Made by a program: the position numbers and the translations under genes. Below are positions 53,442 through 62,567 of a stretch of DNA of 64,000 nt, in pieces. The stretch is from JAVBWI01 sp036677445. GTDB lineage: Bacteria > Bacillota > Clostridia > Christensenellales > CAG-138. Each line of letters begins with the position of its first letter. Positions within the stretch are counted from its first letter, which is position 1. The notes under the pieces are model-generated. The model was given only the letters and a program-made list of their open reading frames with translations, made no database searches and was not told the origin of the DNA. The DNA is taken from positions 135,441-199,440 of the forward strand of contig JAVBWI010000002.1 of NCBI GenBank assembly GCA_036677445.1. Direction: 5' to 3'.

Positions 53442-54470
53442 ATGAAGCAACTGGTTGGGAAAAGACTGTTTCATACGGAGCTGCGTGATTGCCCGGTGGG
53501 TACGCCCGCCGGCAATCAGGCGCTCGTGCGGGTAAAAGCCTGCGGCGTCTGCGGTACGGATCTGCATATTTTGCGGCAGATGCAGGCGCTTACCCCTATG
53601 GGGCATGAGATCGCGGGCGTGGTGGAAGCCGTCGGCGCGGACGTGACCCGTGTGCGCACAGGCGACAATGTGGTTGTGGAGGATACGACCCGCTGCGGCG
53701 CGTGCGAAGACTGTAAGCGCGACATGGCCCACCTGTGCCGCAGCGGTTATACGCTGCAGGGGCAATCCGGCATGGCGGAGCTGTTGCTGGTACACGAAAA
53801 CATGCTCAACGTATACGACGGCATCGACGATTATACGACGGCCTGCATGGCAGAGCCGCTCTCCGTATCCATTGGCGCCGTGCAGCAAGCGCGGCTGCCC
53901 ACATACGGCACGCTTGCCATATTCGGTATGGGCGCGATCGGCCTGTTTTGCGCGGCATATGCCAGGCATTGCGGCGCGCAGAAGGTGGTTATGGTAGCAA
54001 ACGATCCGTATAGCCTGCGTAACCGGGCAGCCTCCGCGGTTGCGCGGGAACTGCACGCGGACGACGTCTTCTATATGAAAGAAGAAGGCGCGCTGGACCG
54101 TATGCTGGCGGTTTATGGCCCGTTTGATGCGGCCATTTCCGCGGCTCCGCCCCAAACGGTGCGCGACGCGCTGCGCGTGGTGAAATATGGCGGCAGCGTG
54201 GTGCCGGTGGGCGTCACCTTCGGCACTGACAACATGGTGGAGGTAGACGTCAACGATCTGGTGATGCACAAAAAATCCATACTGCCGTTTTTCGCGGAGC
54301 CAGCGCAGAACTTCCCGCTGGCCCTGTCTCTGATCAAAAACGGAGTCATTGACGTTGGCAAAGCGGTTACGCACCGTTTGCCGCTTACGGAGCACGCGAG
54401 GCTCAAAGAACTATATGGAGCGGATGCGGCGGCCATTAAAACCGTTATCGTAGAAGCGAAACAGGCGTAA
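53442..54470 (+). CDS. zinc-dependent medium-chain alcohol/polyol dehydrogenase
   Basis: 342 residues. Catalytic zinc site in GVCGTDLHI and GHEIAGVVEAVGADV, structural zinc cysteines in TTRCGACEDCKRDMAHLC, Rossmann loop AIFGMGAIGLFCAAYARHCG. The group includes sorbitol, threonine and galactitol dehydrogenases, which oxidise secondary alcohols of sugars and polyols with NAD(P). It begins 55 bp after DegT-B and ends the enzyme part of the operon before transporter system 2. Confidence 0.92.
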   Translation: MKQLVGKRLFHTELRDCPVGTPAGNQALVRVKACGVCGTDLHILRQMQALTPMGHEIAGVVEAVGADVTRVRTGDNVVVEDTTRCGACEDCKRDMAHLCRSGYTLQGQSGMAELLLVHENMLNVYDGIDDYTTACMAEPLSVSIGAVQQARLPTYGTLAIFGMGAIGLFCAAYARHCGAQKVVMVANDPYSLRNRAASAVARELHADDVFYMKEEGALDRMLAVYGPFDAAISAAPPQTVRDALRVVKYGGSVVPVGVTFGTDNMVEVDVNDLVMHKKSILPFFAEPAQNFPLALSLIKNGVIDVGKAVTHRLPLTEHARLKELYGADAAAIKTVIVEAKQA

Positions 54471-54519
54471 GAAAACTGCCTGCTTATAGGAAGTGCAGGA
54501 GTAAAGGAGCGTGATAAGG

Positions 54520-56010
54520 ATGCGGTCTGATACGCCAGCTTTGCTGGAAATGCGGGGGATCAGCAAATCTTTCCCCGGTGTATTGGCGCTCAAAAGGGTA
54601 AGCCTTTCTGTCAACAGCGGCGAAGTGCTGGCGCTGGTGGGCGAAAACGGCGCCGGAAAATCCACATTGATGAAAATCCTTTCCGGCGTGCACGCGATGG
54701 ATGAGGGGGATATCTTTATTGACGGACGGAAGGCGGAGATAAAAGACCCGCTTTCCTCGCAGCTGATGGGAATCAGCATCATCTATCAGGAACTGAACCT
54801 GCTGGGCAATATGAACATCGCGGAGAACATTTTTATCGGCCGCGAACCCAAGGGCAGGGTGTTTATCGACAAGCAAACCATGCACAGGGAAGCCAGGCGT
54901 TTGCTGGACGAAGTGGGACTGAATCTGGATACGCGCATCAAGGTGCGCGCGCTTTCCACCGCTCAAAAGCAGATGGTCGAAGTGGCGAAAGCGCTATCGT
55001 TTCGCGCCAAGCTCATCATTATGGATGAACCCACCTCTTCGTTAACGGAAACGGAGACGGGTACGCTATTCCAGATCATCCGCAGCCTTCGCGAAAAAAA
55101 TGTGGCGGTGGTGTTCATATCCCACCGCATGAATGAAATATTTGATATCTCCGACGAAATCGCCGTGATGCGCGACGGCGAAATGGTAGGCCGCCTGGCC
55201 ACGAAGGAAACCGACGCCAACGAGGTCATAAGCTACATGGTGGGGCGGGAACTGAAGGATATATTCGCAAAGCAGCCTGCCAAGATCGCCGACGTGGTGC
55301 TGGAGGTAAAAAACCTTTCCACCAGATCGCTTTTGGAGGATATCAGCTTCCATGTCCGGCGGGGCGAGATACTCGGTTTCGCGGGGCTGGTCGGCGCCGG
55401 GCGCAGCGAAGTGATGCGGGCCATATTCGGTATCGATAAGAAAGAAACTGGCGAGATATTTCTGCGTGGCGAAAAGGTGGATATCCGTACGACGGTGGAC
55501 GCGCTCAAATACGGTATCGGCTACGTACCCGAGGACCGGAAGGAGCAGGGCCTGATTTTACGTATGACGGTAAAGAAAAACGTCTCGTTGCCCTCGCTTC
55601 GCGCCATAGCCGACAGGTGGTTTCTCAATAAGAAAAAGGAAAGCGCGCTCGCTTCGGAGTATATCGACGCGCTGCGCATCAAGACGCCTTCCGAAGAACA
55701 ACGGGTGGTGAACCTTTCCGGCGGCAACCAGCAAAAGGTCGTTATCGCCAAATGGATGGCCATAAGCCCCGACGTGCTGATACTGGATGAACCTACGCGC
55801 GGCATAGACGTAGGCGCGAAAAAAGAAATTCATATGCTGATGTCCGAACTTGCGAAAAAGGGCGTCGCCATCATCATGATTTCCTCCGAGCTGCCGGAAA
55901 TACTGGGCATGTCGGACAGGATCATCGTTATGCACAAAGGGAGAATCAAAGGCGAACTGTCGGGCGGCGACGCAAGCCAGCAGGCCATTATGAAAATGGC
56001 CGTTTCATAA
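54520..56010 (+). CDS. sugar ABC transporter ATP-binding protein (RbsA-like), system 2
   Basis: 496 residues from ATG 54520, downstream of AAAGGAGC; earlier in-frame starts sit on top of that site. Two ATPase domains: VGENGAGKSTLMKIL, ALSTAQKQMVEVAKAL, LIIMDEPTSSLTE; then GLVGAGRSEVMRAIFG, NLSGGNQQKVVIAKWM and LILDEPTRGIDVGAK. It is close to the system 1 ATPase in layout but clearly diverged, so the two transporters are not a recent duplication. Confidence 0.96.
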   Translation: MRSDTPALLEMRGISKSFPGVLALKRVSLSVNSGEVLALVGENGAGKSTLMKILSGVHAMDEGDIFIDGRKAEIKDPLSSQLMGISIIYQELNLLGNMNIAENIFIGREPKGRVFIDKQTMHREARRLLDEVGLNLDTRIKVRALSTAQKQMVEVAKALSFRAKLIIMDEPTSSLTETETGTLFQIIRSLREKNVAVVFISHRMNEIFDISDEIAVMRDGEMVGRLATKETDANEVISYMVGRELKDIFAKQPAKIADVVLEVKNLSTRSLLEDISFHVRRGEILGFAGLVGAGRSEVMRAIFGIDKKETGEIFLRGEKVDIRTTVDALKYGIGYVPEDRKEQGLILRMTVKKNVSLPSLRAIADRWFLNKKKESALASEYIDALRIKTPSEEQRVVNLSGGNQQKVVIAKWMAISPDVLILDEPTRGIDVGAKKEIHMLMSELAKKGVAIIMISSELPEILGMSDRIIVMHKGRIKGELSGGDASQQAIMKMAVS

Positions 56011-56024
56011 TTCCAAGGAAAGGT

Positions 56025-57023
56025 TTGGGCGATACGATGTCAACAAAAAACGCGAACCCCGCAGATGCATTCCACGGCGGCTTTGTCCGCCGCACGGTGA
56101 AATCCTCTTCATTCAGCATTGTGATTATACTGCTGGTCATGTGCGCGGCCATGGCGGTAGCCAGCCCTGCCTTCCTGCAGATTTCTAACGTATTGTCCGT
56201 GGCCAGGTCGTTTGCCTCCATCGCCATTGCCGGCATAGGCGTGAGCATGATCATCATTACAGGCGGCATCGACCTTTCCATCGGCTCCGTGTTCGGTCTG
56301 GCCGGTGTGATTTCCGCTTTTGGAGTAACGCTGTTCAACATGCCCACGATACTCGGCATCCTTCTGGGTGTGCTTGCGGCCGCTTTTATGGGATACCTGA
56401 ACGGCCTGATGGTAGTGTTTTTGCGGCTGCCGCCGTTTATCGCGACATTGGGCACAATGTCCATCGGCCGCGGCCTTTGTTACATCCTGACACAGGGCTA
56501 CCCCGTCACGGGTCTGCCGGACTCGTACCTTTTCCTGGGGCAGGGGTATATCGCCAGCATTCCGGTGCCGGTGTGGTTTATGATTATTGTGGCGGCCATA
56601 TTCGCTGTATTCATGAATAAGACTACGACCGGCAGGCGCATATTCGCGCTCGGAGGCAACGAGGAAGCGACGCGAATCTCCGGCATCAACACCAAACGGC
56701 TAAAAATACTGGTGTTTACACTGGGGTCCGCACTGGGCGGCTTTGCAGGCATCATCACGGCTTCCAAGCTGGGTGTGGGCCAGCCTACGGCGGGCAACGG
56801 CTTTGAGATGGACGCAATCGCGGCGGTGGTGATCGGCGGGGCGTCGCTCAGCGGAGGGGAAGGCACGGTGCTTGGCACGGTGATTGGCGCCGCCATCATG
56901 GGCGTGCTCCGCAATGCGTTGGTGCTGCTCGCGGTTAACGCCTACTGGCAGACGTTTATCATCGGCTTTGTCATCATTTTTGCGGTCACTGCCGACCAGT
57001 ACAGAAAGAACAGGAAGAAATAA
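56025..57023 (+). CDS. sugar ABC transporter permease (RbsC-like), system 2
   Basis: 332 residues from TTG 56025, five bases after AAGGA; ATG 56037 is an alternative four codons in. Multiple hydrophobic helices and the family parts ITGGIDLSIGSVFGLAGV, YLNGLMVVFLRLPPFIATLGT, TTTGRRIFALGGNEEATRISGI and GASLSGGEGTVLGTVIGA are present. It forms the channel for the second transporter, 14 bp after the ATPase gene. Confidence 0.95.
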   Translation: MGDTMSTKNANPADAFHGGFVRRTVKSSSFSIVIILLVMCAAMAVASPAFLQISNVLSVARSFASIAIAGIGVSMIIITGGIDLSIGSVFGLAGVISAFGVTLFNMPTILGILLGVLAAAFMGYLNGLMVVFLRLPPFIATLGTMSIGRGLCYILTQGYPVTGLPDSYLFLGQGYIASIPVPVWFMIIVAAIFAVFMNKTTTGRRIFALGGNEEATRISGINTKRLKILVFTLGSALGGFAGIITASKLGVGQPTAGNGFEMDAIAAVVIGGASLSGGEGTVLGTVIGAAIMGVLRNALVLLAVNAYWQTFIIGFVIIFAVTADQYRKNRKK

Positions 57024-57106
57024 AGCATGCAGAGGGAATGCAGGAAAGAGGGATAGGACCAGTTATAACAGGACCGCCTGTTAATAAAAAAATAAGGGGG
57101 AAGAAG

Positions 57107-58162
57107 ATGATGAGAAGACTGCTCGTATTGATCCTGACGTTCGTATTGGTGTTCAGTGTGGCCTGCTCCGGCCCGGGTACGCTCAACCCGTCCACGCCGG
57201 AAGAGGCGCCGGCTGCCGAAGAGCCGGGCGCCCCTGCGGAAGAAGGGGGAGCAAAAGCGGATGCGGATATCGTGATTGCCGTTATTCCGCAGCAGCTGGG
57301 CAATACCGTATTCCTGCCCGCGAAGGAAGGCATGGAGGATGCAGGAAAAGAACTGGGCATCAAGGTGGAATGGCAGGCGCCCGTGCGCGCCGAGGCCGAG
57401 CTGCAGAATGAGGTGGTCAACGGCCTTATCGAGCGCAAGGTGGACGGCATCGCCATTTCCTGCACCACGCCGGACGCGCTCAAAGACGTTCTTGCCAGGG
57501 CTCTTTCCGAAGGCATTAAGGTTTCCTGCTACGATGCGGATTCGCCGGACAGCGGCCGTTTGTTCTATGCCGGAACGGAAAACTATAAAGCAGGCTACAG
57601 GTGCGGCGAATACATGATCGAGCTGTTCAAGGACAGCGGCCTGGAAAAGGTGCGTGTGGCACAGCTTGAAGGCATACCGGGCGCGTTTGATATCGAAGCG
57701 CGCAAACAGGGCTTTGCCGACGCGACAAAGGGCACGAACATCGAGGTGGTGTACTCCGGCGCCTGCGACGACGACGTGGATAAGGCCATCGAGCTGGTGG
57801 AAGCATATACCCGCGCGAATAAGGACAGCATCGACGCCTGGTATATGGCCGGCGGCTGGCCGTATGTGGTGCAGCCGGATGCCATGCCGGAAACCAACGC
57901 ATGGAAAAAGGCCGACCCCATGCATAAAGTTGTCACGATGGATGTGTTCCCCACTTCCCGCGCGTTCTTTGACCAAGGGTTGATCGATGTCGCCATCGGC
58001 CAGAACTTCTATCAGATGGGGTATCTTTCGGTCGTAAACCTCTACAAGCTGATCAAGGGCGAAGAGATCGAAGCGACGGATGACCCGCAGTTTGGCAAAT
58101 TTATCAACACCGGCGTACAGGAAGTAACGCCCGAAAACTATAAAGACGAGATTCCGGAATAA
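57107..58162 (+). CDS. sugar ABC transporter substrate-binding lipoprotein, system 2
   Basis: 351 residues from ATG 57107 (a second ATG follows at once). The signal ends FSVAC, a relaxed lipobox, then a Pro/Glu/Ala linker and an RbsB-type fold: VIPQQLGNTVFLPAKEGMEDAG, IERKVDGIAISCTTP, SCYDADSPDSGRLFYAGTENYKAGYRCGEY. It carries the specificity of system 2. Its binding-site region differs from system 1, so the substrates may differ. It ends the operon before hairpins at 58192. Confidence 0.93.
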   Translation: MMRRLLVLILTFVLVFSVACSGPGTLNPSTPEEAPAAEEPGAPAEEGGAKADADIVIAVIPQQLGNTVFLPAKEGMEDAGKELGIKVEWQAPVRAEAELQNEVVNGLIERKVDGIAISCTTPDALKDVLARALSEGIKVSCYDADSPDSGRLFYAGTENYKAGYRCGEYMIELFKDSGLEKVRVAQLEGIPGAFDIEARKQGFADATKGTNIEVVYSGACDDDVDKAIELVEAYTRANKDSIDAWYMAGGWPYVVQPDAMPETNAWKKADPMHKVVTMDVFPTSRAFFDQGLIDVAIGQNFYQMGYLSVVNLYKLIKGEEIEATDDPQFGKFINTGVQEVTPENYKDEIPE

Positions 58163-58191
58163 CGCTGTCCGGAATGCCGGGAGAACGAAAA

Positions 58192-58258
58192 ACATCCCCG
58201 AAACCAAATGGCTTCGGGGATGTCAGCTTGTCGAAAAAGTGCCGAAGGCACTTTTTCG
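58192..58258. terminator. two stacked hairpins ending the catabolic operon
   Basis: ACATCCCCGAA (58192-58202) pairs with TTCGGGGATGT (58213-58223), perfect 11 bp. Then CGAAAAAGTGCC (58232-58243) pairs with GGCACTTTTTCG (58247-58258), perfect 12 bp with A- and T-runs in the arms, so it can work in both directions. Confidence 0.75.
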
Positions 58259-58633
58259 AGGGTTACAGGAACAACCTGTGCCCTTACGGTGACGGCGACG
58301 GCCTAGTGTCCGAGGCGTCTCCCGCCGAGGGCTGGTTGTTCCTGCAGGGAAAGTCTTGCGCAGCAAGGTTTTCCGCCGCCGCACATGTCGCTGGCGGCGG
58401 TAGCCTGCGGGAGCCGGAGCCGAGCGCTGAAAGTGGCAGGTGAAGCGGGGTTGGAGGCAGGCCGGTGCCAAAGGCAATAAACGGTCCAGTGGATCGTTTG
58501 AAGGCCGAAACGGGCATCCGCTTGCCGGATGCCTCGGGCACGAAAAGGCCAGTGTATAAGGGAGTGGGTCCCCGAATCCGCAAAAGGTTTATCAACAGCT
58601 TGTGGCCGTCAGGATGCCGGACGGATTTTTTAG
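58259..58633 (+). other. GC-rich non-coding stretch rich in stem-loops, ending in a terminator-like hairpin
   Basis: No credible gene; frames on both strands have no ribosome site and low-complexity products. Complementary arms are seen at AGGAACAACC (58267-58276) with GGTTGTTCCT (58334-58343), CTTGC-GCA-GCAAG near 58355-58367, CCGCCGC with GGCGGCGG (about 58375-58400), GGCATCC with GGATGCC near 58513-58533, and CCGTC with GACGG before six T residues (58607-58630). This may be a structured RNA or a dispersed repeat; neither can be proven here. Confidence 0.4.
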
Positions 58634-59614
58634 CTACGCGTTCGGGCTGCACACGCCCAGCACGCACAAATAATGGTTGGCCTCCCGCAGAACATGGTCG
58701 GCAAGGAGCGGGACGATAATGGACTGAATCTTACAATCCAATATACCCTTGGTTCCCGCGATCTTGAAATCGCGCAGGCGCTTTGTCGCCGATATGCTCT
58801 CGACCGTGGCCTGCTGTGTTGCCTGCTTCGACTCGTTTGTCAGGGCATCAAACTCCTTGCCGAACATTCTCGCCGTATCAATAAGCGTTTCTTCCGTAGG
58901 ATCGAGCAGCCCGGCGATAAACTTGGCATGTTCCGCCATCTGACGGTTCCAGAACAACTCCTGATTCATCAAGTCCTCTGGCTGCATAATGTTTTTCCCT
59001 TTGGTCAGGGCATGCAGCATTGCCATGTAAAACCTTGCTTCCCTGAGGATATGCTCGATTAAAAGGGGATAGTTCACTGTAAACATTTTGCATGAGCGTA
59101 CATTCATAAGCAGTCTGTCTTTAAATTCGGCAAGGGCTGCGGTCAGGCGGTACGCTTTGCTGTTCAGAGCAAAAACCGTATCCTCCATTCCCGCGGCTGG
59201 AGCGGTATCGGAACTTGGCGTCAGCATGGCCTCTTCCCGGGTAAGGCATGTATTGATCGAGATGCTGGTATAAAAATTTGTGAGCTTTTCCGCATCGGCC
59301 GTATACTGTGTAACAAACTGCTGTGATTCGACCGCTTTTCGGCTTACATTTCCGTACGCCATATCCGTTGCATCGGTGAGAAGCTTATCAAAGCCGGCCC
59401 TGAATTCGCTCGCTTCGGCAGCGGCGCGGCTGTCTCTTGGCGTAAAGCCTAGTTCTAAGAATAGGGAGTGCTCCTTCATAATCCTGAGAAAAAACAGGTT
59501 CAAGTCAATGGACATAGTAATATACTCACTTCTGGTAAGCACAAACTCAACCCCTTCTGCTTTTTGTTGAATATATTGAACGAATTCTTCATTCATCACT
59601 TTTATTGCCGGCAT
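58634..59614 (-). CDS. DUF2935 family protein
   Basis: 326 residues; a second start 6 codons in is possible. It is all-helical. LNLFFLRIMKEHSLFLELGF in the first half and QELFWNRQMAEHAKFIAGLLDPTEE in the second are the doubled helix signature of DUF2935, each with the conserved H and E that could bind metal as in ferritin-like folds. Bacillus and Clostridium have many copies, with no proven role. It converges with the structured region at 58.3 kb. Confidence 0.9.
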   Translation of the reverse strand: MPAIKVMNEEFVQYIQQKAEGVEFVLTRSEYITMSIDLNLFFLRIMKEHSLFLELGFTPRDSRAAAEASEFRAGFDKLLTDATDMAYGNVSRKAVESQQFVTQYTADAEKLTNFYTSISINTCLTREEAMLTPSSDTAPAAGMEDTVFALNSKAYRLTAALAEFKDRLLMNVRSCKMFTVNYPLLIEHILREARFYMAMLHALTKGKNIMQPEDLMNQELFWNRQMAEHAKFIAGLLDPTEETLIDTARMFGKEFDALTNESKQATQQATVESISATKRLRDFKIAGTKGILDCKIQSIIVPLLADHVLREANHYLCVLGVCSPNA

Positions 59615-59808
59615 TCATTGCGAGGCCGTATAACAAGACGTCGCTTCAAAAACAGCCTCATTAAAAGGGTGGCGGGAGTCTTTTGCGATCGTCGCATCCG
59701 TCCGGTATAATTCGCGGATCGCAGCTATACTAAGCAGTACGGCGGCTGCGGTGTGATGTTTAAAGCACAATAAGCTGCTGTCAGCGCTCGTATGAATGGG
59801 AGATATAG

Positions 59809-61047
59809 GTGTTCCAAATCAATGAAAATACAATTTCCGAAATGCTTGCGGGAATACGCAGCATTTGCGTGAAGCATAAAAACAGATCGGCCGGTACCGT
59901 ATCCGAACGGCAATGTCAGGAATTCTTTCAGGAGGAGTGTAATAAATGGTCGGACAAAACCGAGTTGGAGGAATTTCCCCTTCATCCCAATGCTTTTATG
60001 GGCTGGCTCCGGTTGGCTGCCATTATGGAGTTGATCGCCATTACTTTTTTTTGGATTTCCTGGCTCTCAGATTCTATCGTGTTTCCAATCCTCGCGGCTG
60101 TTTTTGTTACTTTTCCGGTATTAATGGGGATATTTGAATTTCTGTTGTATCGGCGCTTTGTTGATTTTCTGTTCCCCAAGGCAATCTCGGTGAACTTGAT
60201 AGCTCGCCGGTTACCACAAAAGGAAATAAAACGCAGGATAATATTTGGCGGCCATGCCGATGCGGCGCATGAATGGACTTACGCCCTCCATGGCCAGATT
60301 AGAGCCATTTTGCCCGTTATGATCGGAACGACCACTGCAATGCTGTTTGTGCTTGGGTGCGATGCGGCGCTGCTTATGCAAAGGCTCCATACCGGCTCGC
60401 TTGTTCTCTCGGCAGCGTGGCGGACGATAGGAATCATACAGCTGCTCTGTGTTCTTTCATTTATCGCAATCTCTTTCTTTGTGAATTGGAATGTGGTTGC
60501 AGACGGCGCAAACGATAATCTTACCGGCTGCTATGTCGCTATGGGCGTGCTCAAAGAATTGGCCGCGAATGATATACGTTTTGACCATACTGAAGTATGT
60601 TGCTTAATTACCGGCGGGGAAGAATCAGGGCTAAGAGGCAGCCTGGCTTATGCACAGCGGCACAAGAAAGAATTGTCGGAAGTAGAGACGATATTTGTCG
60701 CGCTGGATACGCTTAGGGAGACGGATAAGCTTCAGGTATATACCATAGGACAAACCGGCATGCAGCGCAACAGTAAGGAGGTCGCGGCGCTCCTGGTAAA
60801 TGCAGGAAAAAAATGCGACCTTACGATTACGCAGGCAAAGCTTTATCCGGGCGCAACAGATGCCGAAAGTTTTTCAAGGTACGGGCATCTTGCGTGCGGC
60901 CTGTGCGGCGTTGATCATAACCCGCAGTCTTATTACCATACGAGAAAGGATACATGGGACAACGTGGATGCGGATTGCTTAAGAAATTCCTTGAAGATTT
61001 GCATGGAGTCGGTATATCTGTTCGATGAAAACGGAGTTCTGAATTGA
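59809..61047 (+). CDS. membrane-embedded M28-family metallopeptidase
   Basis: 412 residues from GTG 59809, behind GGGAGA. M28 zinc motifs are complete: His149 and Asp151 in GGHADAAHEW, Asp232 in DGANDNLTG, Glu271-Glu272 in GGEESGLRGS, Asp in FVALDTL, and His in YYHTRKDTWDNV. Unusually, two hydrophobic helices (about 66-112) precede the catalytic part, and two more (about 167-189, 207-227) are inserted between the first metal ligand and the second. The family holds aminopeptidases. The substrate is unknown. Confidence 0.85.
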   Translation: MFQINENTISEMLAGIRSICVKHKNRSAGTVSERQCQEFFQEECNKWSDKTELEEFPLHPNAFMGWLRLAAIMELIAITFFWISWLSDSIVFPILAAVFVTFPVLMGIFEFLLYRRFVDFLFPKAISVNLIARRLPQKEIKRRIIFGGHADAAHEWTYALHGQIRAILPVMIGTTTAMLFVLGCDAALLMQRLHTGSLVLSAAWRTIGIIQLLCVLSFIAISFFVNWNVVADGANDNLTGCYVAMGVLKELAANDIRFDHTEVCCLITGGEESGLRGSLAYAQRHKKELSEVETIFVALDTLRETDKLQVYTIGQTGMQRNSKEVAALLVNAGKKCDLTITQAKLYPGATDAESFSRYGHLACGLCGVDHNPQSYYHTRKDTWDNVDADCLRNSLKICMESVYLFDENGVLN

Positions 61048-61202
61048 GTTTTCCTGCTCTCTAAGATGCCGTATTGGGCGAAAACGGATATTTGTTCTCG
61101 GAGCCGCCTCGTCGTCACATACGCATATCGCTTCCCCTGCGAATTGCAGGCTAACCCTCGTTTTTCCGGCATATATTGTTAATAAGGATTGGGGGGAGCG
61201 CT

Positions 61203-61772
61203 ATGTCTATGCCGCCGGACAGACAAGGTATATTCAGTTTAAATCAAAGTATGCTCTCAAATGAAGTGAGCAGGCTTTTGGTGAATAACGCGCATTGGAC
61301 AAGAGAGTATATACTGATTTCCGCGTTTGATGTGGCGGATATAGAGCCTTCCGCCAACCAATTGGCGCAAAGCGCAATGGAGATTGCCACTTTTTACGGA
61401 CAGTTTTACGGGGACGAACGTGCAACGGTACTGAAAAGCCTTCTTACGGTTTATAACTTCTATGCAACCCAGGTAATAGACGCATTACGGGAAAATGATA
61501 TGCAAAAAGCAAATCTAAGGCACCAGGAATGGAGTAACAGTGCGGAAGCGATCGCGCAATTTATGTCCGAGCAAAACAGGAATATTAATAAAGATGCGCT
61601 GCAGGCCTCGTTTGAAACGCTCATCTACCTTACCGAAAATGAAGCGATGCTGATATTATCAGGCAATTACACGGAAAGCATTTCCAAATATGACGAAATA
61701 GTAAGCCATGTGGCGAAAATGGCGTGGGACATATCCTATGCGATCAGTGGGGTATATAATTTGAATGCCTAG
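61203..61772 (+). CDS. helical protein of unknown function, paralog 1
   Basis: 189 residues from ATG 61203, behind GGGGGGAG (a second ATG is two codons in). All-helical, no signal or membrane segment. NAHWTREYILISAF and FYGQFYGDE in the first half and YDEIVSHVAKMAWDISYAI at the end match the next gene's product in order and spacing. No named family is recognised; similar short helical proteins occur in other Clostridia and Bacilli. It may be a soluble partner of a membrane or metal process, but there is no direct evidence. Confidence 0.75.
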   Translation: MSMPPDRQGIFSLNQSMLSNEVSRLLVNNAHWTREYILISAFDVADIEPSANQLAQSAMEIATFYGQFYGDERATVLKSLLTVYNFYATQVIDALRENDMQKANLRHQEWSNSAEAIAQFMSEQNRNINKDALQASFETLIYLTENEAMLILSGNYTESISKYDEIVSHVAKMAWDISYAISGVYNLNA

Positions 61773-61917
61773 CAGCTCTTTCGCCGTGGTTTTGACCCTG
61801 CATCCATATCATGGCGCGAGGCCGCGTTGCATATTGCGGCGCGGCCCGCTGTGAATGGCCCCTATGATGCTTTTTCTGTCAGTTTTGCACGATTGCTTTA
61901 TAAGCGAGGAAAGGACG

Positions 61918-62454
61918 GTGTCCCAAGTGGATTGGGATTATATGATTCATAAGCTATGGACAGATTATCTTGTTTGGGTAAGAGATTATATCTACTTGCT
62001 GATGCTGCGCCGAAACGGCATGCAGTATGTGGAAGAGAGACTCACACGCCTCACAACAGAAGTCGCGGATTTCTTTACACCCTTTTACGGGGAGCAGGTA
62101 GCGAAACAATTCGGCGATCTGTTCAAGCGTCATATCGACCTTATTTCACAATATGCAGCTATCGTGCATGCCAATGAAGCGCCGGAGCCGCTAACGGAAG
62201 CGCTGTACGCAAACGCAGACGATATGGCCCAACTATTTGCTGCAATCAATCCGTATTGGGACGAAGCCACCTGGCGGAGGTTGCTTCAAACCCAATCTTA
62301 TCTGGAAGAAATCCTGATATGGGCGTTACATCGCAAGGGATATGGAGAAGCCATTGTCCAATATGACGATATTTATACCAATATCGAACAAATTATCGCC
62401 TATATGATAGATGGGTTTGCAAAACAGTTTGAATCGGCTGAATCGCAGTTATAA
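61918..62454 (+). CDS. helical protein of unknown function, paralog 2
   Basis: 178 residues from GTG 61918, which has GAGGA with a seven-base gap; an ATG at 61855 without a ribosome site would add 21 residues. LWTDYLVWVRDYIYLLML, FFTPFYGEQVAKQFGDLFKRH and YDDIYTNIEQIIAYMIDGF line up with paralog 1. Overall identity is low, so the duplication is old or the two came together by selection. Function unknown. Confidence 0.7.
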   Translation: MSQVDWDYMIHKLWTDYLVWVRDYIYLLMLRRNGMQYVEERLTRLTTEVADFFTPFYGEQVAKQFGDLFKRHIDLISQYAAIVHANEAPEPLTEALYANADDMAQLFAAINPYWDEATWRRLLQTQSYLEEILIWALHRKGYGEAIVQYDDIYTNIEQIIAYMIDGFAKQFESAESQL

Positions 62455-62567
62455 ACAAAGGCGCACCCTGACCGTTCAAGACCGGTGCCGCCCGAAGACG
62501 GGAAATCCGGCGATAAGGGCGCGCCCTATCGATTGTGCCGCCCGCGTCTGGCCGAAGTCGGACTTTA

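Noticed and set aside
58284..58667. A 127-codon minus-strand frame over the GC-rich stem-loop region
   Set aside because: No ribosome site, low-complexity Pro/Ala/Ser product, overlaps the end of the DUF2935 gene in another frame and lies over the hairpins.
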